Shown in pieces: positions 15,250-24,485 of a DNA stretch of 64,000 nucleotides (position 1 is its first letter; each line of letters starts with the position of its first letter). The notes under the pieces were generated by a model. It saw only the letters and a list, made by a program, of their open reading frames with translations. It made no database searches and had not been told where the DNA came from. The DNA comes from Wenzhouxiangella sp042310355 (GTDB taxonomy: Bacteria; Pseudomonadota; Gammaproteobacteria; Xanthomonadales; Wenzhouxiangellaceae), in assembly GCF_042310355.1 (NCBI RefSeq), contig NZ_JBHJMR010000006.1:62001-126000 (forward strand), given 5' to 3'. Position numbers and translations under genes: made by a program.

Positions 15250-16772
15250 GCGCGGGCCACTCACAGGCAGTGGTCATCGGCGCGGGTTTCGGCGGCATGG
15301 CCGCCGCCCTGCGTGCACGCGCCAAGGGGTATGAAGTAAAGCTCGTGGATCGCTGCACCCGCCCTGGCGGACGCGCCCAAGTGTTCGAGCGCGATGGCTT
15401 TCGGCACGATGCCGGCCCCACGGTCATCACGGCGCCGCACCTGTTCGATGAACTGTTCGAGCTCTTCGGCAAGGATCGCCGTGAGGCCGTCGAGTTCATG
15501 CCGGTCGATCCCTGGTACCGCTTCGAGTTCGACGACGGCAGCCGCTTCGACTACGGTGCCGATCTCGAGCAGACACTCGAACAGATCCGGCGCTTCAACC
15601 CTGCCGATGTCGACGGCTATCATGGGTTGCTCGAGCACTCACGACAGCTGTTCGAGATCGGCTACGAAAAGCTGGGTGATCAGCCTTTCCATCGAATTCG
15701 CACGATGGCAGCCCAGATTCCCGCGCTCGGCCGGCTTCGCGCCGACCGAAGCGTGTGGCAGCTGGTCAGCAAACACCTGCAAGACGACCGGATTCGCCGC
15801 GCGTTCTCGATCCAGCCGTTGCTCGTCGGCGGCAACCCGTTCGACACCACGTCGATCTACAGCCTGATTCACTACCTGGAGCGCCGCTGGGGCGTCTGGT
15901 TCCCCCGGGGCGGCACGGGTGCCCTGGTCGATGCGCTGGCCGACCTCATGCAGTCAGTCGGGATCGATCTCCAGATGGGACGAACCGTCGAGCGTATCCA
16001 GACCCAATCCGGCCAGGTAAGCGGCGTTGAGCTGAGCGACGGCACACACTATCCGGCCGAAGTGGTCATCGCCAACACGGACCCCGGACACCTCTACGGC
16101 AGCCTGCTCGATGAAGGGGAGATTCGGCTGCCGGCTCGGATCAAGCGTCGTCGCTCGCGTTACTCGATGGGCCTTTTCGTGCTGTACTTCGGCACCCGGC
16201 GCCGCTTCGACGACGTTGCCCACCACACCATCCTCATGGGCAAGCGTTACCGGGGGCTTCTGGACGACATCTTCAAGCACGGAAAGCTTGCCGACGACTT
16301 TTCGCTGTATCTTCACCGGCCAACCGCTTCCGACCCCTCATTCGCTCCGGCCGGCTGCGACAGCTTCTATGTTCTCTGCCCCGTGCCCAATCTGAGCGCC
16401 GACATCGACTGGTCGGTGGAAGGTCCGAAACTTCAAGTCCGCATCGTCGAGGCACTCGAGGCGCGCCTGATGCCCGGGCTGTCGGAGGTGATGACCGCCG
16501 ACTTTTTCATGACGCCCCAGGACTTCTCGCACGACTATCTCAGCGAGTACGGCGCCGGATTCTCGATCGCGCCGCTGTTCAGGCAGTCCGCCTGGTTTCG
16601 TTATCACAATCGTTCCGAAGGACCCGAGGGGCTCTACCTGGTCGGGGCGGGCACCCATCCGGGCGCCGGAGTGCCCGGGGTCGTGACATCCGCAAAGGTC
16701 GTCGAAGGGCTATTGCCCGATCCGACCAGGCAGTCCGACGGCCAGCCACTGGCCCAAGCGAGGGCCCAATGA
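15246..16772 (+). CDS. crtI: Phytoene desaturase
   Basis: 508 residues. The start is placed at the ATGA overlap with crtE. The N-terminal FAD-binding Rossmann motif is 'VVIGAGFGGMAAALRARAKGYEVKLVDR'. The family-typical 'RPGGRAQVFERDGFRHDAGPTVI' follows, and the C-terminal dinucleotide motif is 'GLYLVGAGTHPGAGVPGVVTSAK'. CrtI desaturates phytoene to lycopene, and this length is normal. It is followed by crtB with a four-base ATGA overlap, so translation is probably coupled. Confidence 0.95.
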   Translation: MSAGHSQAVVIGAGFGGMAAALRARAKGYEVKLVDRCTRPGGRAQVFERDGFRHDAGPTVITAPHLFDELFELFGKDRREAVEFMPVDPWYRFEFDDGSRFDYGADLEQTLEQIRRFNPADVDGYHGLLEHSRQLFEIGYEKLGDQPFHRIRTMAAQIPALGRLRADRSVWQLVSKHLQDDRIRRAFSIQPLLVGGNPFDTTSIYSLIHYLERRWGVWFPRGGTGALVDALADLMQSVGIDLQMGRTVERIQTQSGQVSGVELSDGTHYPAEVVIANTDPGHLYGSLLDEGEIRLPARIKRRRSRYSMGLFVLYFGTRRRFDDVAHHTILMGKRYRGLLDDIFKHGKLADDFSLYLHRPTASDPSFAPAGCDSFYVLCPVPNLSADIDWSVEGPKLQVRIVEALEARLMPGLSEVMTADFFMTPQDFSHDYLSEYGAGFSIAPLFRQSAWFRYHNRSEGPEGLYLVGAGTHPGAGVPGVVTSAKVVEGLLPDPTRQSDGQPLAQARAQ

Positions 16773-17710
16773 GTACCCTCACACCGACCCGGCCGGACCT
16801 CCCCGTCGACCGCGCCGTTGCCGTGCTCAGACACCACGGTCGAAGCTTCTATTTTGCCGGCCAGCTACTCGGTGGTCGGGACTTCGAGCGCAGTGCGCGG
16901 CTCTACGCCTTCTGCCGCTGGCTCGACGACCTGGTCGACGAGGGCCATCCGGCGCTGGCGCGCCGGTATCTCGACCGGGTACGCCGCGACCTGGCACTGC
17001 GCCGGCCATCGAGCCGCAACGTTGCCGATTTTCTGGCGCTGTCCGAAGACTGCGACATTCCCCTGTCCGCGGCCCTCGACCTGCTCGACGGCCTTGAACA
17101 GGATCTGGGCCACGTTCGCCTCGAGGACTGGGATGAGCTCGTTCGATACGCTTATCGGGTAGCCGGCACGGTCGGATTGATGATGAGCCAGGTCCTTGGT
17201 GCGCGCGAGACCGCAGCCCGGCCATTTGCCATCGACCTGGGCATCGCCATGCAGTTGACCAATATCGCTCGGGATGTCCGCGAAGACGCCGAGGCCGACC
17301 GGCGCTACCTGCCGGCGAGCTGGGTCGGCGAAATCGAGCCCGTCGACCTCAGGCGCTGCCCGAAGCGCGTCGGCGCCGCCTGCCGCAAGATGCTGGGTCG
17401 TGCCGAAACCTACTACGACAGCGGTCTGTCGGGCCTGAGCTACCTGCCCCTGCGCCCCGCGCTGGCTATCGGCGTGGCTGGCCGCGTGTACCGCCAGATC
17501 GGCCGGCGCATGCTCGCCCGCGGCGCGAATCCACTGGCTGGACGCACGATCGTGCCCACCTGGCAGAAATGTCTGCTCACGCCACCTTCGGTCATTCGTC
17601 AACTGATGCGCGACGACCCCGGCGACCACGATCTGCGACTGCACGAACCACTGGCCGGACTCGATTCCCAGGCGCCCCCTGTCGTGGCCACGTCCAGCCG
17701 CCATGAGTGA
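16769..17710 (+). CDS. crtB: Phytoene synthase
   Basis: 313 residues. Squalene/phytoene synthase signatures are the first Asp-rich helix 'YAFCRWLDDLVDEGH' and the second, 'MQLTNIARDVREDAEADRRYLP'. It condenses two geranylgeranyl diphosphates to phytoene. Its start overlaps crtI and its stop overlaps crtY by 8 nt, continuing the coupled operon. Confidence 0.95.
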   Translation: MSTLTPTRPDLPVDRAVAVLRHHGRSFYFAGQLLGGRDFERSARLYAFCRWLDDLVDEGHPALARRYLDRVRRDLALRRPSSRNVADFLALSEDCDIPLSAALDLLDGLEQDLGHVRLEDWDELVRYAYRVAGTVGLMMSQVLGARETAARPFAIDLGIAMQLTNIARDVREDAEADRRYLPASWVGEIEPVDLRRCPKRVGAACRKMLGRAETYYDSGLSGLSYLPLRPALAIGVAGRVYRQIGRRMLARGANPLAGRTIVPTWQKCLLTPPSVIRQLMRDDPGDHDLRLHEPLAGLDSQAPPVVATSSRHE

Positions 17711-18854
17711 CGTCGACCTGCTCGTCATCGGCGCGGGTTGCGCAGGCCTGGCCCTGGGCCGATCGCTCTGCGAACATGGCGCCCGGGCACCTAGGACCTT
17801 ACTGCTCGACGCGCGTGAGCGCTACACGGACGATCGCAGCTGGTCGTTCTGGGCGAAACCCGACAACCCCTGGCTCGGCTACGCTCGCGCGCGCTGGTCC
17901 GCCTGGGCCATGAGCCGCCGCGGCCACGATACCGTAGTGCAACGACCATCGAAACGACGCTATGCCTGCCTAAGGGCGATCGATTACTACGGGCAGCAAA
18001 TTCGCCACATCAACGCGTCCTCGTCCGTGGCGCTGCGCCACCCAACGCACGTGCACGGCATAGAACACCACCACGATCACTTTCATGTCGAAACCGATAG
18101 CGGGCGGCTCACGGCGCTTCATGTGATCGACACGCGACCTGACGAATCGATTCGCCCGTTGCTGTGGCAGCAGTTTGTCGGGGAGGAGGTTCGCACCGAT
18201 GCCCCCTGCTTCGATCCGGGCAGCGCTGGCCTGATGCTCGAGATGGATTGCGATCAAGCCGGGTTCATATTCACCTATCTGTTGCCGTTCGGGGTCGATC
18301 ACGCGCTGATCGAGTCGACGCGTTTTAGCCCGCGCCTACTCGACGCAGAAACCCTTCGGGCCGAAACGCGTTGTGCTACGGAGCGTTTGACCGGCGGCGA
18401 GCGCGCCGAAGTCATCCGACAAGAATTCGGCCGCCTTCCGATGGGCCACTGGCCACACAACCGAAGCGTCTCGACCAGGCCCACCCGGGCCGGGGCAGGC
18501 GCCGGGGCGCTCCGCTCGGCCAGCGGTTATGGTTTCTTGCGCATGCAAGGCTGGGCGCAGGCCTGTGCTCGTTCGTTGGTCAAGCGAGACCACCCGATCC
18601 CTCATCCGCCCGAACCGGCCTGGCGTCGAGCGATGGATCGTCGCTTCCTCGAGGTGATCCGGCGCAACCCCCAGCTGGCGCCTGCGCTGTTCGAGCGCAT
18701 GGCAAGTCGGCTGAGCGGCGATCGCCTTGCCCGCTTCCTAGGCGACGAGGCGCGAATCGGCGACGTGTTCTCCATGGTCTTTGCTCTGCCGAAGTTGCCC
18801 TTTCTGATGCCCGGCTGGACGGCCCGGAGTCAGCTTGATACGTTCGGTGCCTGA
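17703..18854 (+). CDS. crtY: Lycopene beta-cyclase
   Basis: 383 residues of the CrtY type. The FAD-binding N-terminus is 'DLLVIGAGCAGLALGRSLCEHG', followed by 'DRSWSFWAKPDNPW' (the CrtY W-rich motif), 'VIDTRPDES' and 'YLLPFGVDHALIESTRFS'. It makes beta-carotene from lycopene. The start codon lies inside the end of crtB, and the end overlaps the start of the oxygenase gene. Confidence 0.92.
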   Translation: MSDVDLLVIGAGCAGLALGRSLCEHGARAPRTLLLDARERYTDDRSWSFWAKPDNPWLGYARARWSAWAMSRRGHDTVVQRPSKRRYACLRAIDYYGQQIRHINASSSVALRHPTHVHGIEHHHDHFHVETDSGRLTALHVIDTRPDESIRPLLWQQFVGEEVRTDAPCFDPGSAGLMLEMDCDQAGFIFTYLLPFGVDHALIESTRFSPRLLDAETLRAETRCATERLTGGERAEVIRQEFGRLPMGHWPHNRSVSTRPTRAGAGAGALRSASGYGFLRMQGWAQACARSLVKRDHPIPHPPEPAWRRAMDRRFLEVIRRNPQLAPALFERMASRLSGDRLARFLGDEARIGDVFSMVFALPKLPFLMPGWTARSQLDTFGA

Positions 18855-19758
18855 GTCCGGGGTTGATCGCTGGCATCGGCTGGCCTGGCTGCTGCTGGTC
18901 TCGTTATTGATCGTAGGGTGGCCCTGGCTGGAGACCCTGAGCACCGCTACCCGAGCCGCGCTGCTGGCGGCGCTGGTTGCGGTCTTCGGGCTCCCGCACG
19001 GCGCCATGGACCCGCTCGTCGCCCGCGCGGCCGGACTCTGGCACGATGCGAGGCAATTGGCGGTCCATCTGGCCGCCTACATCGGGCTGGCCTCAGCGGT
19101 CATTTTCATGTGGTGGCTCTTGCCCGTAATCAGCCTGACGGCGTTCCTGTTCATGTCGGCCTGGCACTTCGGCGATGACTGGCCACGCCTTCCCGGAAAC
19201 CGTTCCACGCATGTCATCGAAAGACTCCTGGCAGGACTGGGCGTGGTTGGGGCGCCCATCCTGTTCCACCCCGATCGAGCGGCCGAGCTGTTCGCGCTAC
19301 TCACGCTGCACAGCGACACCAGCCAAGCGATCGCGCTGCTGGTGATGTTGTGGCGCGTGATGGCTGTCGCCGGCATCGCCGGCCTGGCGTGGCTTGCGCT
19401 CATCCAGGGGCCCCGAAGACCCGCGGCCATGCTCGAGCCGGTCATGCTGATCGTCGCCGCCGCGTGGTTACCACCGCTGGTCTACTTCGCCATCTACTTC
19501 TGCTTTCTGCACAGCCCTCGCCATTTGATCAACGTGGCGCGGGATCCCAGGGTTCACCTCTCACCAGCCGCCGGGGGCGTAATCGTGGGGCTCACGCTAC
19601 TTACAGTCATGATCGGACTGACGGCCTTCTTCATACTCGGCGATAGCCAGCCCGCGGAAACGCGAGTGCTGCAGGTGGTATTCGTCTCACTGGCTGCGCT
19701 GACCGTGCCGCACATGCTGCTCGTAGAACGATTCGCCCACGGCGAAACGACCAGCTGA
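18835..19758 (+). CDS. blh: Beta-carotene 15,15'-dioxygenase (Brp/Blh family)
   Basis: A multi-pass membrane protein of about 300 residues. Iron-ligand histidines occur in 'LPHGAMDPLVARAAG', 'MSAWHFGDDW', 'CFLHSPRHLIN' and 'TVPHMLLVERF'. Blh splits beta-carotene into two retinals, completing the chromophore supply for the rhodopsin. The start is uncertain: TTG 18835 and GTG 18847 are both in frame and both overlap crtY, and neither has a good ribosome site, so translational coupling is likely. It is the last gene of the operon. Confidence 0.93.
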   Translation: MIRSVPESGVDRWHRLAWLLLVSLLIVGWPWLETLSTATRAALLAALVAVFGLPHGAMDPLVARAAGLWHDARQLAVHLAAYIGLASAVIFMWWLLPVISLTAFLFMSAWHFGDDWPRLPGNRSTHVIERLLAGLGVVGAPILFHPDRAAELFALLTLHSDTSQAIALLVMLWRVMAVAGIAGLAWLALIQGPRRPAAMLEPVMLIVAAAWLPPLVYFAIYFCFLHSPRHLINVARDPRVHLSPAAGGVIVGLTLLTVMIGLTAFFILGDSQPAETRVLQVVFVSLAALTVPHMLLVERFAHGETTS

Positions 19759-19762
19759 CTGA

Positions 19763-19860
19763 TCAGGCCAGCATGTCGCGGCGATTGGTCAGGGCCTCGA
19801 GGAAGACGTCGATTTCATTGCGCAGGTTGTACGGCGCGAAACCGGCCCCGGCCGGGGCTT
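19763..19860 (-). pseudogene. C-terminal remnant of a class-V aminotransferase/cysteine desulfurase
   Basis: Minus-strand codons read PGAGFAPYNLRNEIDVFLEALTNRRDMLA then stop, in under 100 nt. 'R(A/G)SFAPYNTxxEIDxLxEAL' is the usual ending of SufS/CsdA-like class-V aminotransferases. Nothing of the catalytic domain remains, and the upstream side runs into the DUF2892 gene end. Confidence 0.4.
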
Positions 19861-19861
19861 G

Positions 19862-20059
19862 TCAGTGCGGCTTGTTTGCCGGGCAGGTGCGAATGCCGAA
19901 GGGCATGTAGGCCGGACATCGCCCCGAAAGACCTGTCAGTATCGGGACGAGACCGATCCAGCCCCAGGGCGTCTGCGGACCGAAGAATACGAGGCTGATC
20001 AGAGCCAGGCCGGCGATGATGCGGATCGAGCGATCCAGCGTTCCAACATTGCGTTCCAT
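19862..20059 (-). CDS. DUF2892 small membrane protein
   Basis: 65 residues. It has the DUF2892 signature 'ERNVGTLDRSIRIIAGLALI' then two hydrophobic segments 'ALISLVFFGPQTPWGWIGLVPILTGLSG', then 'CPAYMPFGIRTCPA'. These proteins sit in the inner membrane, some fused to rhodanese domains; the function is not established. It lies 72 nt downstream of the Crp/Fnr gene on the same strand and is probably its co-transcribed target or partner. Confidence 0.85.
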   Translation of the reverse strand: MERNVGTLDRSIRIIAGLALISLVFFGPQTPWGWIGLVPILTGLSGRCPAYMPFGIRTCPANKPH

Positions 20060-20131
20060 GGCGAACTCCTATTCGTAGTATGGCAACGGTTCCGACTCTA
20101 CGCTCGGCCGGTGGCGCTGTCGGTGACTTAG

Positions 20132-20785
20132 TCACACTGGCGGCTCATCGACGATTTCGGCCAGGGCTTGCCAGTCGCGCAGTTCGATGACGCCGCGCTG
20201 GAGGCGAAGGTGGCCCTTATCTTCCAGGTGCTTGAGATGCCGTGAGACGACTTCACGCGCGGTGCCGAGCTCGGTGGCGAGTTGCTGATGTGTGAGACGG
20301 ACGACGTCGCTTCCGTGTCCGGCCTCAAGCAAACACCGGGCCAGGCGGGGCAGCACGGCTCGGTCGGTGTGCGCCTCGAATCGCTGGATCACAGTGGTGA
20401 GCCTTCGGCCGAGGCTCTCGAATACGAAGCGCCGGAAGGCCGGCGAGTCGTCGAGCAGTTCTTCGAAAGCAGTGGCCGGTACCACTTGAACTTCGACATT
20501 CGTCTCTGTGACGGCATGGGCCGGATAGGCGTCGCCCGACAGCAGGCACGAGGTCGTCAGTACGCAGGTCTGGCCGGGCTCGACCCGGTATAGCGTTGCT
20601 TCCCGGCCCGAAGCAGTGGAAACGAAGACCCGCACGCAGCCGGCGCTGACAATGAGGTAGTGGCTGCAGGCCATGCCCGGATGGAACACGGCGCGGCCTG
20701 CTTCTAGCGTCTGCTTCTGGGCGACCGCCTGCAACGCGACCGCCCAGTCCGCGGTCGGCTCAGTGCCCTGGCTGGATGCATTCAT
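20132..20785 (-). CDS. Crp/Fnr-family transcriptional regulator
   Basis: 217 residues from the internal ATG (MNASSQGTEPTADW). An N-terminal cyclic-nucleotide-binding-like beta-roll 'ACSHYLIVSAGCVRVFVSTASGREATLYRVEPGQTCVLTTSCLLSG' is followed by a C-terminal winged helix 'LTHQQLATELGTAREVVSRHLKHLEDKGHLRLQRGVIEL'. No Fnr-type iron-sulfur cysteine cluster is seen. The frame stays open upstream to 20866, where it encodes MAYSRSKLVSDE, a diverged RAYT N-terminus. A 244-residue fusion could therefore be made. Confidence 0.88.
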   Translation of the reverse strand: MNASSQGTEPTADWAVALQAVAQKQTLEAGRAVFHPGMACSHYLIVSAGCVRVFVSTASGREATLYRVEPGQTCVLTTSCLLSGDAYPAHAVTETNVEVQVVPATAFEELLDDSPAFRRFVFESLGRRLTTVIQRFEAHTDRAVLPRLARCLLEAGHGSDVVRLTHQQLATELGTAREVVSRHLKHLEDKGHLRLQRGVIELRDWQALAEIVDEPPV

Positions 20786-20829
20786 GCGGCTTCGGCGCCT
20801 TGTCGTGTGTATTCGCGAAGCCAAGAATA

Positions 20830-20940
20830 CCTCGTCGCTGACCAGCTTACTGCGTGAATAGGCCATGCCAGCTACGCTGGCGCGATGTCTCTTGTTGGGA
20901 ATTCAGCCAATAGCGCGGCAGGCTGTAGGAAATGACCCAA
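20830..20940 (-). pseudogene. RAYT 5' remnant fused in frame to the Crp/Fnr gene
   Basis: Codons 20866 down to about 20831 read MAYSRSKLVSDE, matching the RAYT start MAYPRSQLVSDE. A decayed right-end palindrome (GTAGGAAATGACCC) begins at 20925, leaving exactly the 58-nt leader seen in the intact elements. The remnant may contribute a promoter or translation start to the regulator. Confidence 0.65.
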
Positions 20941-20948
20941 AAATCCCC

Positions 20949-21904
20949 GAAAGAACCAGGACACCCACGAAATCTCTGGCCGAATGGCCAATTTCCCAGG
21001 CTGTAACGCTTGGGAATCTCCTGAGAGCAAGGGCAGTGGGGCGCTGAATCGCCCCTAGGGCGCTGGATTTAGGGTCTTGGGCCGAATTAGCCCATGAGGG
21101 GCCGCCTGGCGCTGTCGGCTCCGGGCCAGGTCTTGGTCATGAACGCGCTACCAGGGTATAGGCTGCTCTCGAAGCTTCTTGAGTGCGAACTCACCGGAGG
21201 TATGCTCGGAATCGCGGAGCGCCTCGCACATGCCGGCACGATCCGGATTGAGATCGACGTAAGCCATGCAGGACAAAACCGCCTGCTCGCCCAGCAGCGC
21301 CTGACACTTGAACCGACCCTCCCAGAATCGCCCCGTACAGCCGTCCTCCCGATTGGCCATCCGGGCGATCGGCTCGTTGAGCGCCCTCATGAACCAGCTG
21401 ATTGAGCCGAGACGCTGGCGGATGACGTTCAGGCGCTCGGTGTTGCCCATGAGGGCGAGCGTGGCTCGTTCCACGCAGGCCGGGTCGTCGCGGTTGCTGA
21501 TGGATCCGGGAAATACGGCCAGCCAACGCTCTGCGACCTCCCAATCAGACAACCGCCAGGGCGCCTGCGGATCGCTTCGGAGAACCACGTGCGTATGGTT
21601 CGACATGACGGCGTAGGCGTACACGGAAACCGCGAAGCTGTCAGCTAGCTTGAAGATCCGATCCTCGATCCACTGTCGACGATGTTCAAAGCTCTTGCCC
21701 GAACGCGCATCGACGCCGCAGAGAAACGCGCGGCGCACACACCGGCTAATACAATGGAAGAAGCCGGGTTCCTCGTCGCTGACCAGTTGGCTGCGTGGAT
21801 AGGCCATGCACCAATGCTGCCACCAGCTCCCGAGCCGACCCATACTTGGATTGCCGTATCGTGCCGTAGGAAAATTTCTACAGATCGTGGGTGTCCTGGA
21901 TTTC
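20949..21904 (-). mobile_element. RAYT element with internally deleted transposase
   Basis: Left end GAAAGAACCAGGACACCCAC with a diverged subterminal region. Right-end palindrome GTAGGAAAATTTCTAC at 21866-21881, then AGATCGTGGGTGTCCTGGATTTC. The 58-nt leader is preserved. The element is about 360 bp shorter than the full copies because of an in-frame deletion in the transposase gene. Confidence 0.8.
21148..21807 (-). CDS. RAYT with in-frame deletion of the C-terminal domain
   Basis: 219 residues. It is intact from MAYPRSQLVS through the HUH motif 'MSNHTHVVLRSD' and the Tyr motif 'SCMAYVDLNPDRAGMCE'. After 'SEHTS' it jumps directly to 'GEFALKKLREQPIPW', losing about 120 residues of the RAYT-specific C-terminal part while keeping the frame. 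The catalytic core is complete, so this could be a working variant or a decayed copy. One change, V-to-D in DLNP(V/D)RAG, is close to the Tyr. Confidence 0.75.
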   Translation of the reverse strand: MAYPRSQLVSDEEPGFFHCISRCVRRAFLCGVDARSGKSFEHRRQWIEDRIFKLADSFAVSVYAYAVMSNHTHVVLRSDPQAPWRLSDWEVAERWLAVFPGSISNRDDPACVERATLALMGNTERLNVIRQRLGSISWFMRALNEPIARMANREDGCTGRFWEGRFKCQALLGEQAVLSCMAYVDLNPDRAGMCEALRDSEHTSGEFALKKLREQPIPW

Positions 21905-22016
21905 TCCACCGCGCCCTTCCCGCACATGGGGCCGTATGGGAACGGCCCCATGGCATGGCCCCAAATTCAGGGGGGCGGGTTATCTGGTCCGGCTTTGTCC
22001 GGCAGCGCCAATAGCA

Positions 22017-24485
22017 CTATTGCGCTACGATGACCTCATAGCGAGGCCTCCCGTAAATCTCTTCGTCGCGGCTCACAGCGATATCGGCATCGCCATCACC
22101 ATCGGCGTCACCCAGCGCGATATCGGTCGCCCCAACGCCACCCGGCCAGATCCTATTTCTATTGAACGGCATGGGATCGAAATTATTCGTGGCGTCATCG
22201 TGTAGGAAAACGCGACTGTTCTCGCCGGCATTTCTAGCGACTGCAACCTCGTCTATCCCGTCACCATCGATATCGGCAAAATCGACACCGACAGCATAAT
22301 ATCTGCTACCCCACTGATCGCCGCCTCGGCGAAGCGGCGCAAAGCCAGCATCGCTGTCATCAAAGATAAAGTACCTTGAGTTCTCGCGTGCATAACGTCC
22401 GACGACAAATTCATCGGCGGCATCGTTGTCGATATCTCCGAACGCGATTGCGGTTGCGTAGTAATCCTCTCCCCAATCCGAACCGCCGCTCTCAAGGGTC
22501 GATAATTCGCCATCTTCAAGAGCATAAATGTAATAACGCGAGTAGGCGCTGGCGTGACGCGCCACGCCGAGTTCCGCTGTCCCATCACTATTGACGTCGC
22601 CAAAGGCCAGAGCGGTGGTGTAGCTACCCGAACCCCAGCCCGCGCCACCACCGTCGAGCTTTGCGAACGGTTGGGCCGCCACGGCGTCGTCGTAGATCAT
22701 GAAGCGATCATTCTCGCCGGCCCGTCTGCCTACAGCGAGTTCCTCTCGGCCATCCCCATCAACATCGCCGAAGGCTACCGCCGTCGCGTAACTGGATGGA
22801 CCCCAATCATGTCCGCCGGAATGAAGGAGCGCAAAGCCGGTCGTGGCGTCGTCAAAGACAAAGAAGCGGCTGGAAGAGCCCGCGCGCCGCGCGACCGCGA
22901 GCTCGTCACGACCGTCACCATCAATATCGCCGAAAGCCAGGTCTGTCGTATAGGCGCCGGAGCCCCACACTTGTCCGCCGGAGAATATTGCTTCGAAACC
23001 AGCTTCAAGGGGCCTGTCGATCACGAAAAATCGACTGTGCTGCTCTGCGCGGCGGCCAACGGCGAGTTCGTCACGACCGTCACCATTAACATCTCCGAAC
23101 GCAACCGCTGTGGCGGAGTTCTGCTCACCCCATTCCTCACCGAATTCCGGGCCGGGCGCCGTTGGATAGAGCAAGTTGATCGCTTCGATGTCCTGAGAGC
23201 TCAGCCCAGCCCGCTGCCCCATCGTCACACCGGCAGGCAACGAGTCTATCGGTTCAATCGTAACGCATTCTGCACCGTCGCAGTCGTCTCGGGAGAAGGC
23301 CGTCCGTCCATAGTGCATGATCGATCCGAAATCATAAGGTCCGAGCCCCTGACTATCGCGCTCGATCTCGAAATTGTGGCCCTTGAACCATTGGATCCGA
23401 TCTTCATGAACGATCACATGCTGCGCCCTGTCCGTTCTGCTCTGCTCGTGGAACACGCCGGCGGCATGGAGGAATTCATGCATCATGTTTCCAATTGTGC
23501 AGCCATCGCTCAATCGGATCGATTGCCGCCCGCCTTGCATCCCGATCGATGAGGAACAACCGCTTGCGGGTCGCACACGAACATAGTTTTCATCGCCAGC
23601 TTCTCTTGGGCGCACGTTCAGATTGGTATCGTGAGTGAGCTGATCGGCGGCTCGTTCGACAATCCGGCGCTGCGTGAATGCAAGGCGGGAGGAAAGCTCG
23701 TAGGGTATGATACCCCCAGGCCAGAGCACATCAAGGTTCGAGACCACGTTGAGCGGCTGGACGACAGTCCCGACATCGCCTTCTTGCGCGACCCCCGAAC
23801 GAGCTTCCTGTGGCTCCTCTGTCCATCTGTCCAGATCGTCGGCTGCGCCCAGTATGATATCGCCCTCCACAACGGCAAGACCGTCGATGACCTCGTAGAA
23901 GATTTCGGTCTCCTCCCAGTCACCGGGAAGTACGATTTCAATCGAACGGACATCTCCTCGCTCCCCTGGCCTGTAGCGTTCTGCAGTGTGATCGTAATCA
24001 TCCAGTTTCAAATCAAACGGAAGCGGCGCTATTCCGGAGGTAAGCAAGTCGTCGGAAACTACACGCCGGCGGGAATCACGCCAGATTTCGCCATCAACGA
24101 AAACTTCGGCGTCCTCCGAGTCTGACAGATCGATCGCAACAATCTCACCATAGATATGGAAGCCAACATTGCCAGTGCTCACGAAACCCGAGGCCTTGTT
24201 GCGTCCGGTTACGGAATCATCAGCCTTGCTCTCCACATCAATCTCACCTAGACGGCCCTCTACAGCTGCAATACGACCGTCGACTTCAATCTTGTATCGC
24301 GTACGTTCACCACTTCCAGCGATGACGACCACATGATCGGGCTTGTTGATCTCCCGAATATCGGGAAGCGGCCTGATTGTCTGATCGGACCGTGCCGTCT
24401 GGGCATTAGCGGGAAGACCGGCAAGTGCCCAAGAAAGCCCTACAACAATGCAATAAAGAATTGTCCAAAAGTTTAGAATAAACAT
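22017..24485 (-). CDS. Secreted astacin-like metalloprotease with FG-GAP repeats
   Basis: 822 residues from the ATG that starts a signal peptide (MFILNFWTILYCIVVGLSWALAGLPANAQ). The middle region holds an astacin (M12A) catalytic motif 'HEFLHAAGVFHEQSRTDR', zinc ligands H-E-x-x-H-x-x-G-x-x-H, and the Met-turn 'SIMHYG'. The C-terminal half is about seven repeats of 'AVAFGDVNGDGRDELAVGRRA', FG-GAP/VCBS-type calcium-binding propeller blades. The region between signal peptide and protease is uncharacterised. It is an exported protease, perhaps adhesive through the propeller. No partner genes are close. Confidence 0.9.
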   Translation of the reverse strand: MFILNFWTILYCIVVGLSWALAGLPANAQTARSDQTIRPLPDIREINKPDHVVVIAGSGERTRYKIEVDGRIAAVEGRLGEIDVESKADDSVTGRNKASGFVSTGNVGFHIYGEIVAIDLSDSEDAEVFVDGEIWRDSRRRVVSDDLLTSGIAPLPFDLKLDDYDHTAERYRPGERGDVRSIEIVLPGDWEETEIFYEVIDGLAVVEGDIILGAADDLDRWTEEPQEARSGVAQEGDVGTVVQPLNVVSNLDVLWPGGIIPYELSSRLAFTQRRIVERAADQLTHDTNLNVRPREAGDENYVRVRPASGCSSSIGMQGGRQSIRLSDGCTIGNMMHEFLHAAGVFHEQSRTDRAQHVIVHEDRIQWFKGHNFEIERDSQGLGPYDFGSIMHYGRTAFSRDDCDGAECVTIEPIDSLPAGVTMGQRAGLSSQDIEAINLLYPTAPGPEFGEEWGEQNSATAVAFGDVNGDGRDELAVGRRAEQHSRFFVIDRPLEAGFEAIFSGGQVWGSGAYTTDLAFGDIDGDGRDELAVARRAGSSSRFFVFDDATTGFALLHSGGHDWGPSSYATAVAFGDVDGDGREELAVGRRAGENDRFMIYDDAVAAQPFAKLDGGGAGWGSGSYTTALAFGDVNSDGTAELGVARHASAYSRYYIYALEDGELSTLESGGSDWGEDYYATAIAFGDIDNDAADEFVVGRYARENSRYFIFDDSDAGFAPLRRGGDQWGSRYYAVGVDFADIDGDGIDEVAVARNAGENSRVFLHDDATNNFDPMPFNRNRIWPGGVGATDIALGDADGDGDADIAVSRDEEIYGRPRYEVIVAQ

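Noticed and set aside
19840..19862. GCCCCGGCCGGGGC palindrome as terminator of the DUF2892 gene
   Set aside because: It leaves no loop and no T-run on the relevant strand, and it lies inside the aminotransferase remnant's codons.
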